Shown: positions 32,001 through 40,320 of the stretch, piece after piece
Layout of the letters: each line of letters starts with the position of its first letter
Position numbering within the stretch: the stretch's first letter is position 1
Origin: Carposina sasakii
Taxonomy: Eukaryota > Arthropoda > Insecta > Lepidoptera > Carposinidae
DNA: 64,000 nucleotides
Assembly (NCBI GenBank): GCA_014607495.2
Contig: CP053153.1
Coordinates: 5,952,001 to 6,016,000, forward strand
Direction: 5' to 3'
Notes under the pieces: generated by a model
Told to the model about the DNA's origin: nothing
Seen by the model: only the letters and a program-made list of their open reading frames with translations
The model's database searches: none
Position numbers and translations under genes: made by a program

Positions 32001-33210
32001 AAATGGTTTTTTTTTATTTTATTACGGTTTTATTACATATTTCATCTGTTTCATTAAATGTAAATCATTTATTTATCTATAATTATTTACAATAATAACT
32101 AAACCCATGCATATATTATATTTTTGCAGGTACACACGCACAAATACTACGGCCAGCATCAAATTTAAATAAAGTCATTCTGTTATAACATATTTTCAAA
32201 AATAAATAATGTTTTACTCGTAATAATTAAGTGTTTAATTTTTCTTATCATGTTAGTAGGAATACACCTATACAATTGACATCAAAATCACTGGATATCT
32301 ATAGATAAATATCAGCACGTAGATTATCTACATAGATAAATGTTAATTAAATACTTCTTTGAAGAAGCCTTTGTACATTATCTTTGTAAATGCTTATTCC
32401 AAATGTATTATTTGTATACAATAGAGAATCCTACTAATACTATAAACGCGAAAGTTTGTAAGTATGGATGGATGGATGGATGGATGGATGTTTGTAACTC
32501 TTTCACGTAAAAACAGCTGGAGCAATGTTAATAAAATTTTGTATGGAGTTAGCTGACACCCTCGATTAACACATAGGCTACTTTTTATCCCGGGAAAATA
32601 TTTTTATATCGGATGATTTCGACATTTTGTTTTTTCTGCAGTCTACACTTACGAAGTCGCGGGCGTCCACAGTAGGTAAGATATATGATACGGGTATTCC
32701 GCAAGCCATACCTGCAAATTAAAGCCATAAATACTTTGTAATATCTTCCTTAGATGAAAATATTCACGTCACTGTGATCTTCCAAATAATTAATTTAAGC
32801 CAGAAGCTGTCAAATTGCTCTTTAATCATGTTTAAAACCTTTATTTTGACTTGGATTTTAATGGTTTCCACTAGGGATAGAAGAGAACATACATAGATAT
32901 TCCCTTCGAGCACATTGGCCTAATCTATGGACTAGTACCTCCGCAACCTTAACACAATAAGTTTTCTAGCTACAAGCAAGTGCGACCCACCTTTCCTAGG
33001 ATATGTCGTGAGTTCCTGCACTTAGGTACATCTAGGTATACCTAAGTAATTTTAGTACAATTTTGGTTTTCAGTTATAGGAGTAAGCACCACGTCAGTAA
33101 TATATCCACCACCGATTGAAAAATACTTCGTAGCGGACCACTCCTTCGCATACTACATTGTGAACGGAGAGAACATATTGTTCTGTGGAGCTTACAGTGG
33201 CGTGCAGTGA
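19854..33210 (+). CDS. Gene model 4: TIL array fused to a serpin, with alternative reactive-loop exons
   Basis: TIL exons: 19854-20051, 20338-20535, 20698-20880, 21013-21195, 21415-21615, 21835-22017, 22333-22515, a broken one at 23327-23519, and 24584-24778. Serpin exons: 25540-25619, 25929-26072, 26657-26860, 27097-27195, 27278-27418, 28121-28330 and 29094-29244, then either 31389-31522 or 33074-33210. The serpin part is about 387 residues, a normal full domain. Its first exon has no start codon or signal peptide and enters in phase 1, exactly fitting the preceding TIL exon, so a fused protein is the simplest reading. The hinge ELGSEAAAAN is of the inhibitory kind. Likely a secreted protease inhibitor with several inhibitory modules. 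Transcript evidence is needed for the start and for skipping of broken exons. Confidence 0.8.
20247..20337 (+). other. Possible signal-peptide start reading into the next TIL exon
   Basis: An ATG at 20,247 opens a frame of 30 codons that continues without stop into the TIL exon at 20,338. Its residues include a strongly hydrophobic stretch, FYTVIINLFLLIIVLA, just before the first cysteines, as in a signal peptide. The same bases also look like an intron end (pyrimidine tract, gttttag), and such tracts encode hydrophobic residues by chance. Both readings are possible. Confidence 0.35.
20338..20535 (+). CDS. TIL-like exon with 13 cysteines
   Basis: 198 nt; donor gtaagt, phase 1. It contains TCCANETLSPCPCLSC, NCNPGCVCNEGLLR and GVCIPKEQC. 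Cysteines exceed the usual ten by three, including adjacent CC at the start. If translation starts at 20,247, this is the first domain of the protein. Confidence 0.85.
20698..20880 (+). CDS. TIL exon, type B
   Basis: 183 nt; acceptor atttag, donor gtaagt. Motifs NAHPGCGTNC, GCDCDDGYVF and CVLPQNC. It has ten cysteines: the extra Cys of first-array B exons (VLPCDC) is Gln here. Confidence 0.9.
21013..21195 (+). CDS. TIL exon, type A
   Basis: 183 nt; acceptor ttgcag, donor gtgagt. Ten cysteines, with NNPCGNQAC carrying the third Cys that first-array type A copies lack. Four residues (VPQL) separate the fifth and sixth Cys, a better inhibitory loop than Gly-Pro. Confidence 0.9.
21415..21615 (+). 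CDS. TIL exon, type A
   Basis: 201 nt; acceptor ttacag, donor gtaatt after a split codon. Ten cysteines, with EVYSNCSNYSC, GGCVCQDDYLR and NGTCVPPNQC. The domain runs one residue longer (Asn) past the last Cys than its relatives. Confidence 0.87.
21835..22017 (+). CDS. TIL exon, type B
   Basis: 183 nt; acceptor ttttag, donor gtaagt. Ten cysteines with GCGINCGRHC, GCDCKPDYVF and CVLPENC. An N-I-T sequon lies between the fourth and fifth Cys. Confidence 0.9.
22333..22515 (+). CDS. TIL exon, type A
   Basis: 183 nt; acceptor tttcag, donor gtaagt. Ten cysteines; close paralogue of exon 21013-21195 (NNPCGNQACDLKG, NFYRLANGTCVPEDQC). Confidence 0.9.
22758..22946 (+). pseudogene. Decayed TIL exon, type A
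   Basis: The start (PDCPINE) and end (CIPEDQC-like, donor gtaagt) are recognisable. The segment with the second to fourth cysteines is deleted, the frame changes, and a short insertion-duplication of GGTTTTTGC splits the last part. It cannot make a TIL fold. Confidence 0.8.
23327..23519 (+). pseudogene. TIL exon, type A, with one-base frameshift
   Basis: Acceptor ttccag and donor gtaagt are intact. The frame starts QCNANEVYSKCANSNC and would finish REGCKCKPKYLR, but an extra base in aaaaaggg at 23,404-23,406 puts it out of frame and gives an early TAG. Correction of one base would restore all TIL features, so either a young pseudo-exon or a sequencing error. Confidence 0.75.
24584..24778 (+). 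CDS. TIL exon, type A, last before the serpin
   Basis: 195 nt; acceptor ttacag, donor gtaagt, phase 1. It has eleven cysteines, because CC replaces the single sixth Cys (PPTCCVGGC). The following serpin exon opens with a lone Cys (NTTCST), which could pair with the spare one. Confidence 0.88.
24779..25539. other. Intron linking TIL array to serpin exons
   Basis: Phase-1 intron of 761 bp by this model. I see no start codon with signal peptide, TATA box or polyA signal that would separate two genes here. AT-rich, nothing recognised. Confidence 0.55.
25540..25619 (+). CDS. Serpin exon 1 (helix A start)
   Basis: 80 nt, phase 1 in and phase 0 out. It encodes NTTCSTANSVSLL and NAQFTGKFFY, matching the N-terminal helix of serpins. 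Acceptor tttcag, donor gttagt. There is no Met or signal sequence. Confidence 0.82.
25929..26072 (+). CDS. Serpin exon 2
   Basis: 144 nt, phase 0 at both ends. NPNTSVIMSPISLLFLLAQL corresponds to the conserved serpin strand 6B/helix B region (N-x-x-x-S-P-x-S). Donor gtaact. Confidence 0.9.
26199..26302 (+). repeat. Dispersed lepidopteran repeat R1, partial
   Basis: Matches the repeat at 56,290 and 61,188 from CAGCCTATTG through the GGACGTAGGCCT motif to GGGCAGG. Lies in the serpin intron after exon 2. Confidence 0.75.
26457..26620. mobile_element. Short MITE in serpin intron
   Basis: The ends are imperfect inverted repeats: GCTTCCCATAGTACGAGGAT at left and the complement of cgtaggaagc at right, with GCGGACGG shared further in. 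About 164 bp, no ORF. Confidence 0.6.
26657..26860 (+). CDS. Serpin exon 3
   Basis: 204 nt, phase 0, acceptor tttcag, donor gtaagt. It covers helices C-F (VTFDLAAKVYAS, FNSTAENVNF, INAW). Several N-x-S/T sequons suggest secretion. Confidence 0.9.
27097..27195 (+). CDS. Serpin exon 4
   Basis: 99 nt, phase 0. NTNNLIQGVVSP and RLVLVNAIYFK are the strongly conserved helix F to strand 3A serpin signature, completed by GNW in the next exon. Donor gtaatt. Confidence 0.93.
27278..27418 (+). CDS. Serpin exon 5
   Basis: 141 nt, phase 0. It starts GNWESQFNPNNT and includes TVSMMYQKGKF, matching the conserved V-x-M-M-x-Q segment of serpins. Donor gtacta; directly downstream lies a repeat insertion. Confidence 0.92.
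27442..27569 (-). repeat. Dispersed lepidopteran repeat R1, partial, inverted
   Basis: Reverse-oriented copy ending in (GAT)n, inserted 24 bases past the serpin exon 5 donor. Confidence 0.8.
28121..28330 (+). CDS. Serpin exon 6
   Basis: 210 nt, phase 0, acceptor ttccag, donor gtaagt. VLILPYKGGEHKLVVILP is the conserved serpin strand 2B/3B region (L-P-Y); IPSVKTTSTIDLSKIL matches strand 2C and helix H. Confidence 0.93.
28732..29001. mobile_element. Mariner-type MITE, family M2, copy 1
   Basis: 270 bp with roughly 54-bp inverted ends: TACAGGATGTAACAGAAAGG at left and CCTTTTGTTACACCCTGTA at right. A second copy is at 53,413-53,676. Lies in the serpin intron before exon 7. Confidence 0.85.
29094..29244 (+). 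CDS. Serpin exon 7 with reactive-loop hinge
   Basis: 151 nt, phase 0 in and phase 1 out. It ends with VEKATIIINELGSEAAAAN. ELGSEAAAAN fits the inhibitory hinge consensus (acid at P17, Gly P15, Ser/Thr P14, small residues P12-P9), so the loop should insert into sheet A. Donor gtatgt at 29,245 leads to alternative last exons. Confidence 0.93.
29266..29609 (+). mobile_element. Mariner-type MITE, family M1, copy 3
   Basis: Diverged copy starting about 21 bases past the donor of serpin exon 7 and ending near acacctgta. Close to a splice site but does not disrupt it. Confidence 0.75.
30357..30390 (+). repeat. GAGCGAGCG motif repeat, copy 1
   Basis: GCACGAGCCGAGCGAGCGAA and the following bases recur at 43,816 and 61,504, with related flanks (ggttaggtta upstream). 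Unknown element family. Confidence 0.7.
30631..30885 (+). mobile_element. Mariner transposase N-terminal fragment
   Basis: An open frame of 84 codons encodes ENVRAIIFYNFRRGLTRLQC, then SVFSDDAPCLRTVKRWYLEF, the helix-turn-helix region of mariner-type transposases. The DDE catalytic part is missing. It sits in the intron before the alternative reactive-loop exons. Confidence 0.85.
31389..31522 (+). CDS. Alternative last coding exon A: serpin reactive loop 1
   Basis: Acceptor ttttag; G|TG completes Val. It encodes VIVVGPTASFPPPVEKFF, then VADHPFAYYIV and ILFCGAY, ending TGA at 31,520-31,522. The DHPF motif is the conserved serpin strand 4B/5B region. Counting 17 residues from the hinge Glu puts Thr at P1 and Ala at P1', but insect loops vary in length so P1 is uncertain. 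A donor (gat|gtacgt) just after the stop joins the 3' UTR exon near 32,130. Confidence 0.88.
32130..32190 (+). other. 3' UTR exon of serpin isoform A
   Basis: Acceptor tttttgcag is followed by about 45 non-coding bases and AATAAA at 32,168-32,173. The exon end is approximate. Confidence 0.6.
32425..32685 (-). repeat. Lepidopteran repeat with (ATGG)n segment
   Basis: Starts near ctactaatactataaacgcg, has six ATGG units at about 32,465-32,490 and ends tacgaagtcgcgggcgtcca. It matches, inverted, the GCCCGCGACTTCGTCC repeat family at 44,709. Probably the 3' part of a LINE or SINE. Confidence 0.65.
33074..33210 (+). CDS. Alternative last coding exon B: serpin reactive loop 2
   Basis: Acceptor tttcag; G|TT gives Val, then IGVSTTSVIYPPPIEKYF, VADHSFAYYIV and ILFCGAYSGVQ, ending TGA 33,208-33,210. 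It aligns end to end with exon A but differs over the loop, as in insect serpins that swap reactive-site exons. Position P1 would be Thr by simple counting, uncertain. Donor gat|gtaagt follows the stop. Confidence 0.88.
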
Positions 33211-33480
33211 TGTAAGTTAATACTACACATTCACAGTCCTGTGGGGTAAGCACGAACCTTTTTACGCGGCGTAACGCTAGCGACTCGCTAGCAAAATCTA
33301 TGGGAATTGACAGTTTGACGCTAGCGTTACGGACTATCGAGAGGTTCGTGCTTACCCCTCTGTTTACACGTTGCGTAGTTCATGTGCAGGTCGTTGCAGG
33401 TGCTTTATAGTGGCTTGCAGTGATGTAAGTTAATACTTCACATTCATAGTCCTGTTAACACGTTGCGTAGTGCCGTTCGC
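33193..33480 (+). repeat. Tandem duplication of the end of exon B
   Basis: The end of exon B, its donor and about 60 following bases (from 33,193) recur at 33,405-33,475 (tatagtggcttgcagtgatgtaagt). The first copy is split by the MITE at 33,243-33,358; the second is intact. Confidence 0.8.
33243..33358. mobile_element. 116-bp MITE with GGGGTAAGCACGAACCT ends
   Basis: Ends GGGGTAAGCACGAACCT and AGGTTCGTGCTTACCCC are perfect inverted repeats, with a second inverted pair inside (GTAACGCTAGCG). Flanks suggest a 4-base duplication CTGT, supported by the empty copy of the same site at about 33,450. Confidence 0.85.
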
Positions 33481-33638
33481 ATAGAATTGGATCATTTTGA
33501 AATACCTCTGCATCATACATCGTTTTAATTATGAAAGTTACAAGTGGAATCTGTGTGGAAATTAAAGGTAGATTGATCAAAAAGCACAATAACATAAAAA
33601 TTATTTGAATACGTTTTGAACAATTTTTTCTTTTTCAG

Positions 33639-33745
33639 ATATCCAGTGATCGATGAAGAACACCAAATGTAAAGTGTGAATTATCAATGAATATCAATTG
33701 GTTATATGGATTTATTTTGAAATTAAAACACTATTATACTGCTAT
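33639..33745 (+). other. 3' UTR exon of serpin isoform B
   Basis: Acceptor tttttcag, then about 100 non-coding bases with ATTAAA at 33,722-33,727. It is the counterpart of the 3' UTR exon at 32,130; end approximate. Confidence 0.6.
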
Positions 33746-34168
33746 TAATTTATAAATTTATTTACCCCACAACTACATAAGTGATGTTATCTATTTATTT
33801 ATAAATTTATTTACCCCACAACTACATAAGTGATGTTATCTATTTATTTATCAATTTATTTACCCACAACTACATAAGTGATGTTATCTATTTATTTATA
33901 AATTTATATACCCCACAACTACATAAGTGATGTTATCTATTTATTTATCAATTTATTTACCCCACAACTACATAAGTGATGTTATCTATTTATTTATAAA
34001 TTTATATACCCCACAACTACATAAGTGATGTTATCTATTTATTTATCAATTTATTTACCCCACAACTACATAAGTGATGTTATCTATTTATTTACCCCAC
34101 AACTACATAAGTGATGTTATCTATTTATTTATCTATTTATTTACCCCACAACTACATAAGTGATTATC
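33740..34168. repeat. Tandem repeat of a 49-bp unit, nine copies
   Basis: The core ACCCCACAACTACATAAGTG recurs at 33,764, 33,813, 33,862, 33,910, 33,959, 34,008, 34,057, 34,094 and 34,143. Spacing is 49 except one 37-base unit. Units alternate between TATAAATTTAT and TATCAATTTAT spacers. It begins right after the serpin 3' end. Confidence 0.92.
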
Positions 34169-35901
34169 TTTTAACCTCCCTTGTACCTATTAATACTTAC
34201 TAACTCTGAAGAAAGCCGACAAAGCCTAAATTTAAAACAACATCTCAGCAATCACAACAAATTCCATACCATTAAAATAACAAGGGTTAATACCTACGCC
34301 AATTTCCCATTAATAAATATCCCTTCCGTACATTGACAGACTTGGATTAAATGAAATTACTACTTACTGCCACTTATCCCGTTCGATCCGAAATAATCTT
34401 AAAAGGAAACCCTCGCAAAGGAAACCAAGCTACCGGCCGTGTTTCAAAATAGAATGTTGATTTCCTCAGTGTCACAGTTTAATCCTGTTTAAGCTTTACC
34501 AATTTGGACATTACTGAGTATGATAGTAACCTGGCTTATATCTATAACTATCAATTTTAAATTTCATAATGTAACCTACCTGCCCTTATCCCTTTACTTT
34601 GGGACCGGCACAATATAATTCCTTTCAAAACACATGCCGAAAAGGCATTTGTATCATGACCTGACATGGCTGCCTACTAAACGCTTTTGATAATTTTACA
34701 TTAAAATCCTTTTCAAATCCTAAGTGAAACAAGGAAATTTGAAGTAGGTAATCCCGTTAGCCCTGGAATAAACAACTTAGTCCCCGGTCGAGATATTTAT
34801 GAATTTATTGATATTGTGATCGGTTGAAATAGTTTCTATAAACATTTTACATATAAACCCAAATCTATTGGATATGAAACCGTGTACGTATACTCCAAAA
34901 TTTAATATTCTCAAACTTTTTGATTAACACATCGGAACATGGCCGCAACTACTCCAACTATCTCCCTACGCCGCAACTTTTACCGCACATAAAATACTTC
35001 ACCCAGTTCGTAAACAGATTTTGTTTAAGACGTTGTTTCTTAATTACAAATTCCTTCGCAACGGACATTCCTCGGGGACCACGAACCCGGTCCCAATACT
35101 CAAGTTTGAGGGCAACTGCTTAATTAAATCATCAATATACTACTCCCGGAGGAATCGTGCCGCTGTGATATATTACCAACCTTTAGTTTAGGAAATCCCA
35201 ATACAATGCCGCTGAGCAATTTTGTACTGAATACCTACTAGAATTGTAAGGCAAGATTGTTTGCTTTAAGTTATGAATATTGGAGACTAGGCAATGTACA
35301 AACTAACTCTGTTGCGAGCTATATCGGAGTCATATTGACTTTATAACAGTTGTTTATTAGAAATATGGTCTTAATGAAATGTAATTAATTGATTTATTTG
35401 GTTTTGTTTATTAATCGATACAATATACCTAATCTGTTTTAGCCTCAGAAGGAGAAAATCCTTATTACTCTATGTTTCAGGCCCGTCTCCTCAAGTAGAG
35501 AAGTATTTTGAATCGCCATTAGATTAGTTTTATTGTTATAAGGTAGATAGATTAGTTTCTTTTCGGGAATAAGACATGGTAACAACTTTTTTGGATGAAT
35601 CAATAGGGGTTTACCATCGCAATGTCTCCTTCAATAGGAAGCCCTAGATTAGTGCATTTGTTAAATTACGAGATAAAATTTAACCGCCATTGAAAGATTT
35701 ATCTACGAGCCCAAATATTCTGGCTAATAAGCTAAGCTGTACAGGTAAAGATGTGTTGAAAATAAATCTAATTCCAATTTTATTAATGTTAAAATTGCAA
35801 TACATAAAGCTCGGGTTGCTGATATACATAACAAAGGCTGGCTTCTAATGCGCTTTTATTAGACAAAGAAACTAATTGGATTAGATTAAGGGCTATATTT
35901 C

Positions 35902-36636
35902 ACTGGGCGACCATGGTAACGCGACCAGTTACCGCTACCAACAAAATGTATACAGCTCTATAGAGAGTACTCACCTTGCTGGTGTCCCTTGATTGCACTA
36001 CTAATTTAGCGATATATGGTGTCTGTATTCTGTATCTAGTGATGACGTGGTATATTTCTTTATCAGACTTACCTATAAGCATTCAGGTTTACTAGATTTC
36101 AGGCATTTTGGGACTCAAGACATTTTGAGTTTCAGGTGATATGTAAAAACGTAATTATGATATTAAGTCCGAATCCCCCGGAAGGGTCTATAGGTACGAA
36201 TATATTGGCAGCTTATAAACACCATGGTCGCATCGCACGACTGGTCACACTGCCCTGGTCACCTGGTAAAATGTATCCCTTCATCACCGGGGTATCCGTT
36301 TAGTCCCGCGACCAATTTCGTCATCCAATGGGTGTTTTTCCACTAGACGACACCACAACGACACGACCACGACATCTCGTCATCATTTGTGGTGGTTTCG
36401 TCTAGTTGAAAAACGAGCCATACTATATAATACATTTTTGCTTCCATGTCGTTGTTGTGGTCATGTCGTCTAGTGGAAAAAAGCCCAATTACTATATCAC
36501 TGTGTAGTGTCTCACTCACTCGGTCACCAGTCCGCCACTTCAAGGTACATTTTAGATACTGTCAATGTGATGAGACTCTGGTGTCTACTTTGGTAGGTTA
36601 CGGACACCACGATCGTGCTGCCATGGTCGCCCGGTA
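35902..36636. mobile_element. TIR element with nested MITE
   Basis: Left CTGGGCGACCATGGTAACG and right (reverse complement CCGGGCGACCATGGCAGCA) form imperfect inverted ends about 730 bp apart. The interior holds the MITE at 36,330-36,486. No transposase ORF. Confidence 0.5.
36330..36486. mobile_element. MITE with GGG...CCC ends, Harbinger-like
   Basis: 157 bp; inverted ends of about 40 bp share TTTTTCCACTAGACGACA. Flanks show AAT on both sides, a possible 3-bp duplication. Ends and duplication length fit PIF/Harbinger MITEs, but this is inference. Confidence 0.7.
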
Positions 36637-37994
36637 CATGGCAGCACATGCAAATTAGATTGAGAAGGCAGATAATCGATTATTTGATGCTATATCATAA
36701 TTAAAATATTCGTATTCATATTCTGCGGAATCATTTGGTTTTGACGCCGAATACCTATACTATATTCGTAATAGGAGGAATAGTTTTTGCAAGCTCTGAG
36801 CGTTCACTTAGATTATGTGGACCTACTCACAAATATAGCAACTGCATCCACTTGCCCATTCTTCTTGTGTTTGTTTTTCCGTGGATGGATATGTTTGTTA
36901 CTTAATTATGTCACAGCAGTAGCAGCAACGCGGGGAAACATATAGACATTCCGTTAACTATAATAGTTAATATAATTATCAAATCTCATAGATTTTGCGT
37001 TAGTGTTAAGGAGGAAATTCTAAGATATTCCATGCAATGTTCCTAAATGCAGATTCGAGTACGTGAAAAAAAGTTTGTTTATTACTTCTTCGCGCTTTAT
37101 TTACTCCAGAATTTTTGCATACATCTTGGGAGTATGGAGAAAGACATAAGCATTATGTCTTCCAGTCTACAATAAACCTAACTCGCCTCACCACAGTCTA
37201 ATGCCTCACGCACACTACATCAAACAGATTTATACCTAGAGTGCATGTCGCACTAAAGGGCATTCGTGGACGGCAGCCGATCAGATTATAAAATAAAATA
37301 AAACAAATTAACTTAATCCCTAATAATTTTCAAATTATGATATAAGAAGGACATCAAACTGAATCACTACGTTACTATTATGTGTATGAGTACATTATAA
37401 TGTACTGCATTGATAATTAATTATCTATGTTACTGCATACAAAAACGTTAATTAAGTAGTTGTTCTATCAAACGAATTCTACAGATCTCTATTTTCACGG
37501 CGTACAAATTACCTACTACTACGAGTATTACACACCGCAGATTCGAGCAGACTAACGGTAAAGTAAATTGATCGGACCGATATCGGCGGTATTCCTCCGT
37601 CCATTCCGCATTAAAGTTATCGGTACTAATTTGCCGGACCAGCAATCTTTACCTCGAGTGCACCGGCCCGAATTTCTGGCTAAACTCTTGGTTATACTAT
37701 TATTAGGTGCGGTCAGTAACATTGGCATTAGTTAGGGAACTATTAAGCACGGGTACGGGGCAAATTGTCCGAAGTCTGTCTGCATTGATTTTGAAGTCTT
37801 GCTGGCTGTGAAGCTTCTCATCTGTTATTTAGCAAAATGTAGGTGAAACTGGACAATAAGTTTATATTCAGGTAGATCAAGACGTTGTTTAAGTACATCA
37901 ATTGGATTTGAGGAGCGACACTCTATTAAAAAATACAATAGATTTATGTATTAAGTGCTGATAACATAGTCCAAACTGTTAATCATATCAGACC

Positions 37995-38122
37995 GCGGTC
38001 ACCAACCCGACTGCCAAGTGTGGTGACTATGGGTAAAAACCCCCATGGAAGTAACCCTTGTAGCGTGTTTTGGGGAAGGCCTACGTCCAGCAGTGGAATG
38101 CAACAGGCTGACGACGATGATG
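37995..38122 (-). repeat. Dispersed lepidopteran repeat R1, partial, inverted
   Basis: Inverted match to 56,290-56,410: gcggtcaccaacccg, GGCCTACGTCCAGCAGTGGA and gatgatg at the end. Confidence 0.75.
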
Positions 38123-38332
38123 TATTAAGTATGTGATTAGAACAACACTTAATAGTATTTAGGTACGAAAAAAATATAGGACTTTTTCTGCCGGCGTCAC
38201 TTCTAATTACTGTTGTATAAAAAAATATCTAATATCTAACACATCAGGCCTCAACATCATAGCATAAACTTCTAAATTCTACATTTCGTATGCAAAAAAA
38301 TACCGTAGTAATTCCACAAGGCGAATCAAAGT

Positions 38333-40320
38333 TAGCACCTCAAAGTCCACACAGGCTACTTTCACTCTTCGCAAAGGAAACTGCCCGCCAGTCCACTTAG
38401 GGGAAACTATCCTACCTCACAACGACACTGTTAAGTACCTAGGTGTGCATATAGACCGAAGACTATTTTATTTATTTATTTATTTATTTACACACACATA
38501 TAACTAATGTTTATCATTACAGGTTACCCTAATGCGATAAATTAGCTTTTATCTTAACACTTATTGTTAATTATAAGTTTGTACTTTAATCATGAACATA
38601 ACATACAACAAACATTCGCCCTTACTGTGAATTCTCTCAGAGTACAACAACATAGGTCCACACTTTCTGCTATGACATTGAGTGTATTGATGCGCGAGTG
38701 AGCGGCCCCTTATTCCACAGGTGAGTTCGGCCCTTCGGCACCGCCAGCAGTGGCGGCCGTCTCCGCCGCCACACGTACCTGTCCGTTACATTTAAACTAA
38801 TCCTCTCCAGTATGTCCGCATTATATAATTTTGCTCTAAAAATTTTGAATAAATATGTTACCAGTGCCAGATCTCGCCTAGCCCCGAGTGTATTGTATCC
38901 AACCATTCCCAGAACGAATAACGTCGGGTACATTAGCGGGTAAAATGGATACACACCATAATAACGCATATATAAATATCTAGTAAATTTATTCTGAACT
39001 CGCTCTAACATTACTATATACTTTTTTTCATGTGGAGCCCAAATGACTGCATTGCACTCTAAATTACTCCTAACTAATGCGTTGTATAATGTCACAATTG
39101 CATTTATATATCAAATCGTTGCCCCCTGCGAAGAATAAAACCCAAATTCCGGAAAGCTTTTTTACAGCACTTAATTATATGTTCTCGAAAGTTAAGTTCA
39201 CTATTAATTACCACTCCAAGATCCCTAACTTCAGTCACTCTCACCATATGTGTTTCATCAACTTTGTACTGATGCAAAATAGGATTATGTGCTTTCGTAA
39301 AAGTAATTACGACACATTTGGAGGTATTGAATTGAAGCCGGTTGTCCTTACTCCAGGACACTACTCTATTTATATCGCTCTGAAGCCTATAACAATCCTC
39401 AGAGTTCGAATAGGTAGTGATAGCTTGAGGTCATCAGCAAATAAAAGACATTCGAATTCTGCACAACTTTCGGTAAACCATTAACAGAAATGAAGCGGCC
39501 CCAAATTGCTGCCTTGACTTACTCCCGACTTCGTGTAATATGGTTCCGACGTATATCCGCATATTCCACATATTGCTGTCTATCTCGCATATAGCTAGCA
39601 AAAAAGTCGAGCAACTGCGGGGAGAAACCGACACCGGCCAATTTCTGTAGCAAGATATCATTATCTACTAGGTCAAAAGCTTTTTTAAAATCAAAATATG
39701 CGGCGTCGACCTGCACCCCGCAGTCCACTGACTCTGTCACGGTAGCCATATAACTAAGCAAATTGGTGGTGGTGCCCCTACCTGGACACAGCACCTGCAA
39801 AGGAAAAGAGATGAGCTCAACCACAGGTATAGGGGACTATATTGGCTCCTTGGAAGGAACTCAGTTCTAGTATAGACAACAAGCTGCTGATCTACAAGGT
39901 GACTCTAAAACCTATCTGGACTTATGGTATCCAATTGTGGGGTTCGGCATGTAACTCCAACATAGCAATTATCCAGAGAGCACAGAACGGGATACTGAAA
40001 AATATTTCCAACGCACCGTGGTTCCTGAAAACTGAGGAACTGCACAGTGAGCTTCACATGGAGACAGTCGATGAAGTGATAAAGAAAGCCACATCTCACT
40101 ACAGAAGACGCCTTGTCAAACACCCTAACAAACTAGCCACTGAGCTGACATCTGTGAACTATCCTAAGAGGTTAAAACGGAAAAATATTCTGGAACTCGA
40201 TTGAGTAAGAAAAGTGGAAGAAGTTGTTGGACCTCTTCTACTCAAGGCCATGCAAGACATTACATCTGCTCATAGTCAGGCACTGATCGCAGATACTAAA
40301 GAGAAAAAAAAAAAAAAAAG
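38333..40320 (+). mobile_element. Jockey-type LINE, 5'-truncated, split by another LINE
   Basis: The left piece (38,333-38,465) encodes a Jockey RT segment, ATFTLRKGNCPPVHLGET then KYLGVHIDRRL. The right piece (39,841-40,204) continues YKVTLKPIWTYGIQLWGS to RRLVKHPNKLATEL, frameshifted near its start. A 3' poly-A run follows at about 40,303-40,318. The insertion between them is the minus-strand LINE. Non-functional. Confidence 0.85.
38466..39840 (-). mobile_element. LINE fragment nested in the Jockey element
   Basis: On the minus strand RT pieces follow one another: DAAYFDFKKAFDLVDNDILL, then SKDNRLQFNTSKCVV and VRDLGVVINSELNF, then LYNALVRSNLECNAVIW. Frames change between them, so it is decayed. 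The 3' end lies at (TTTA)n about 38,466-38,492, and the 5' end is truncated at 39,840. RT family as at 47,553. Confidence 0.82.

Larger units (their letters stand above)
34169..38332. other. Gene-poor region without recognised host exon
   Basis: AT-rich with no supported coding exon. It contains the inverted-repeat elements around 35,902-36,636 and a partial repeat at 37,995-38,122. Short ORFs here lack family resemblance. Confidence 0.55.

Noticed and set aside
33740..34168. CRISPR array
   Set aside because: The 49-bp repeats are contiguous with no unique spacers and the context is an insect genome; it is a satellite.
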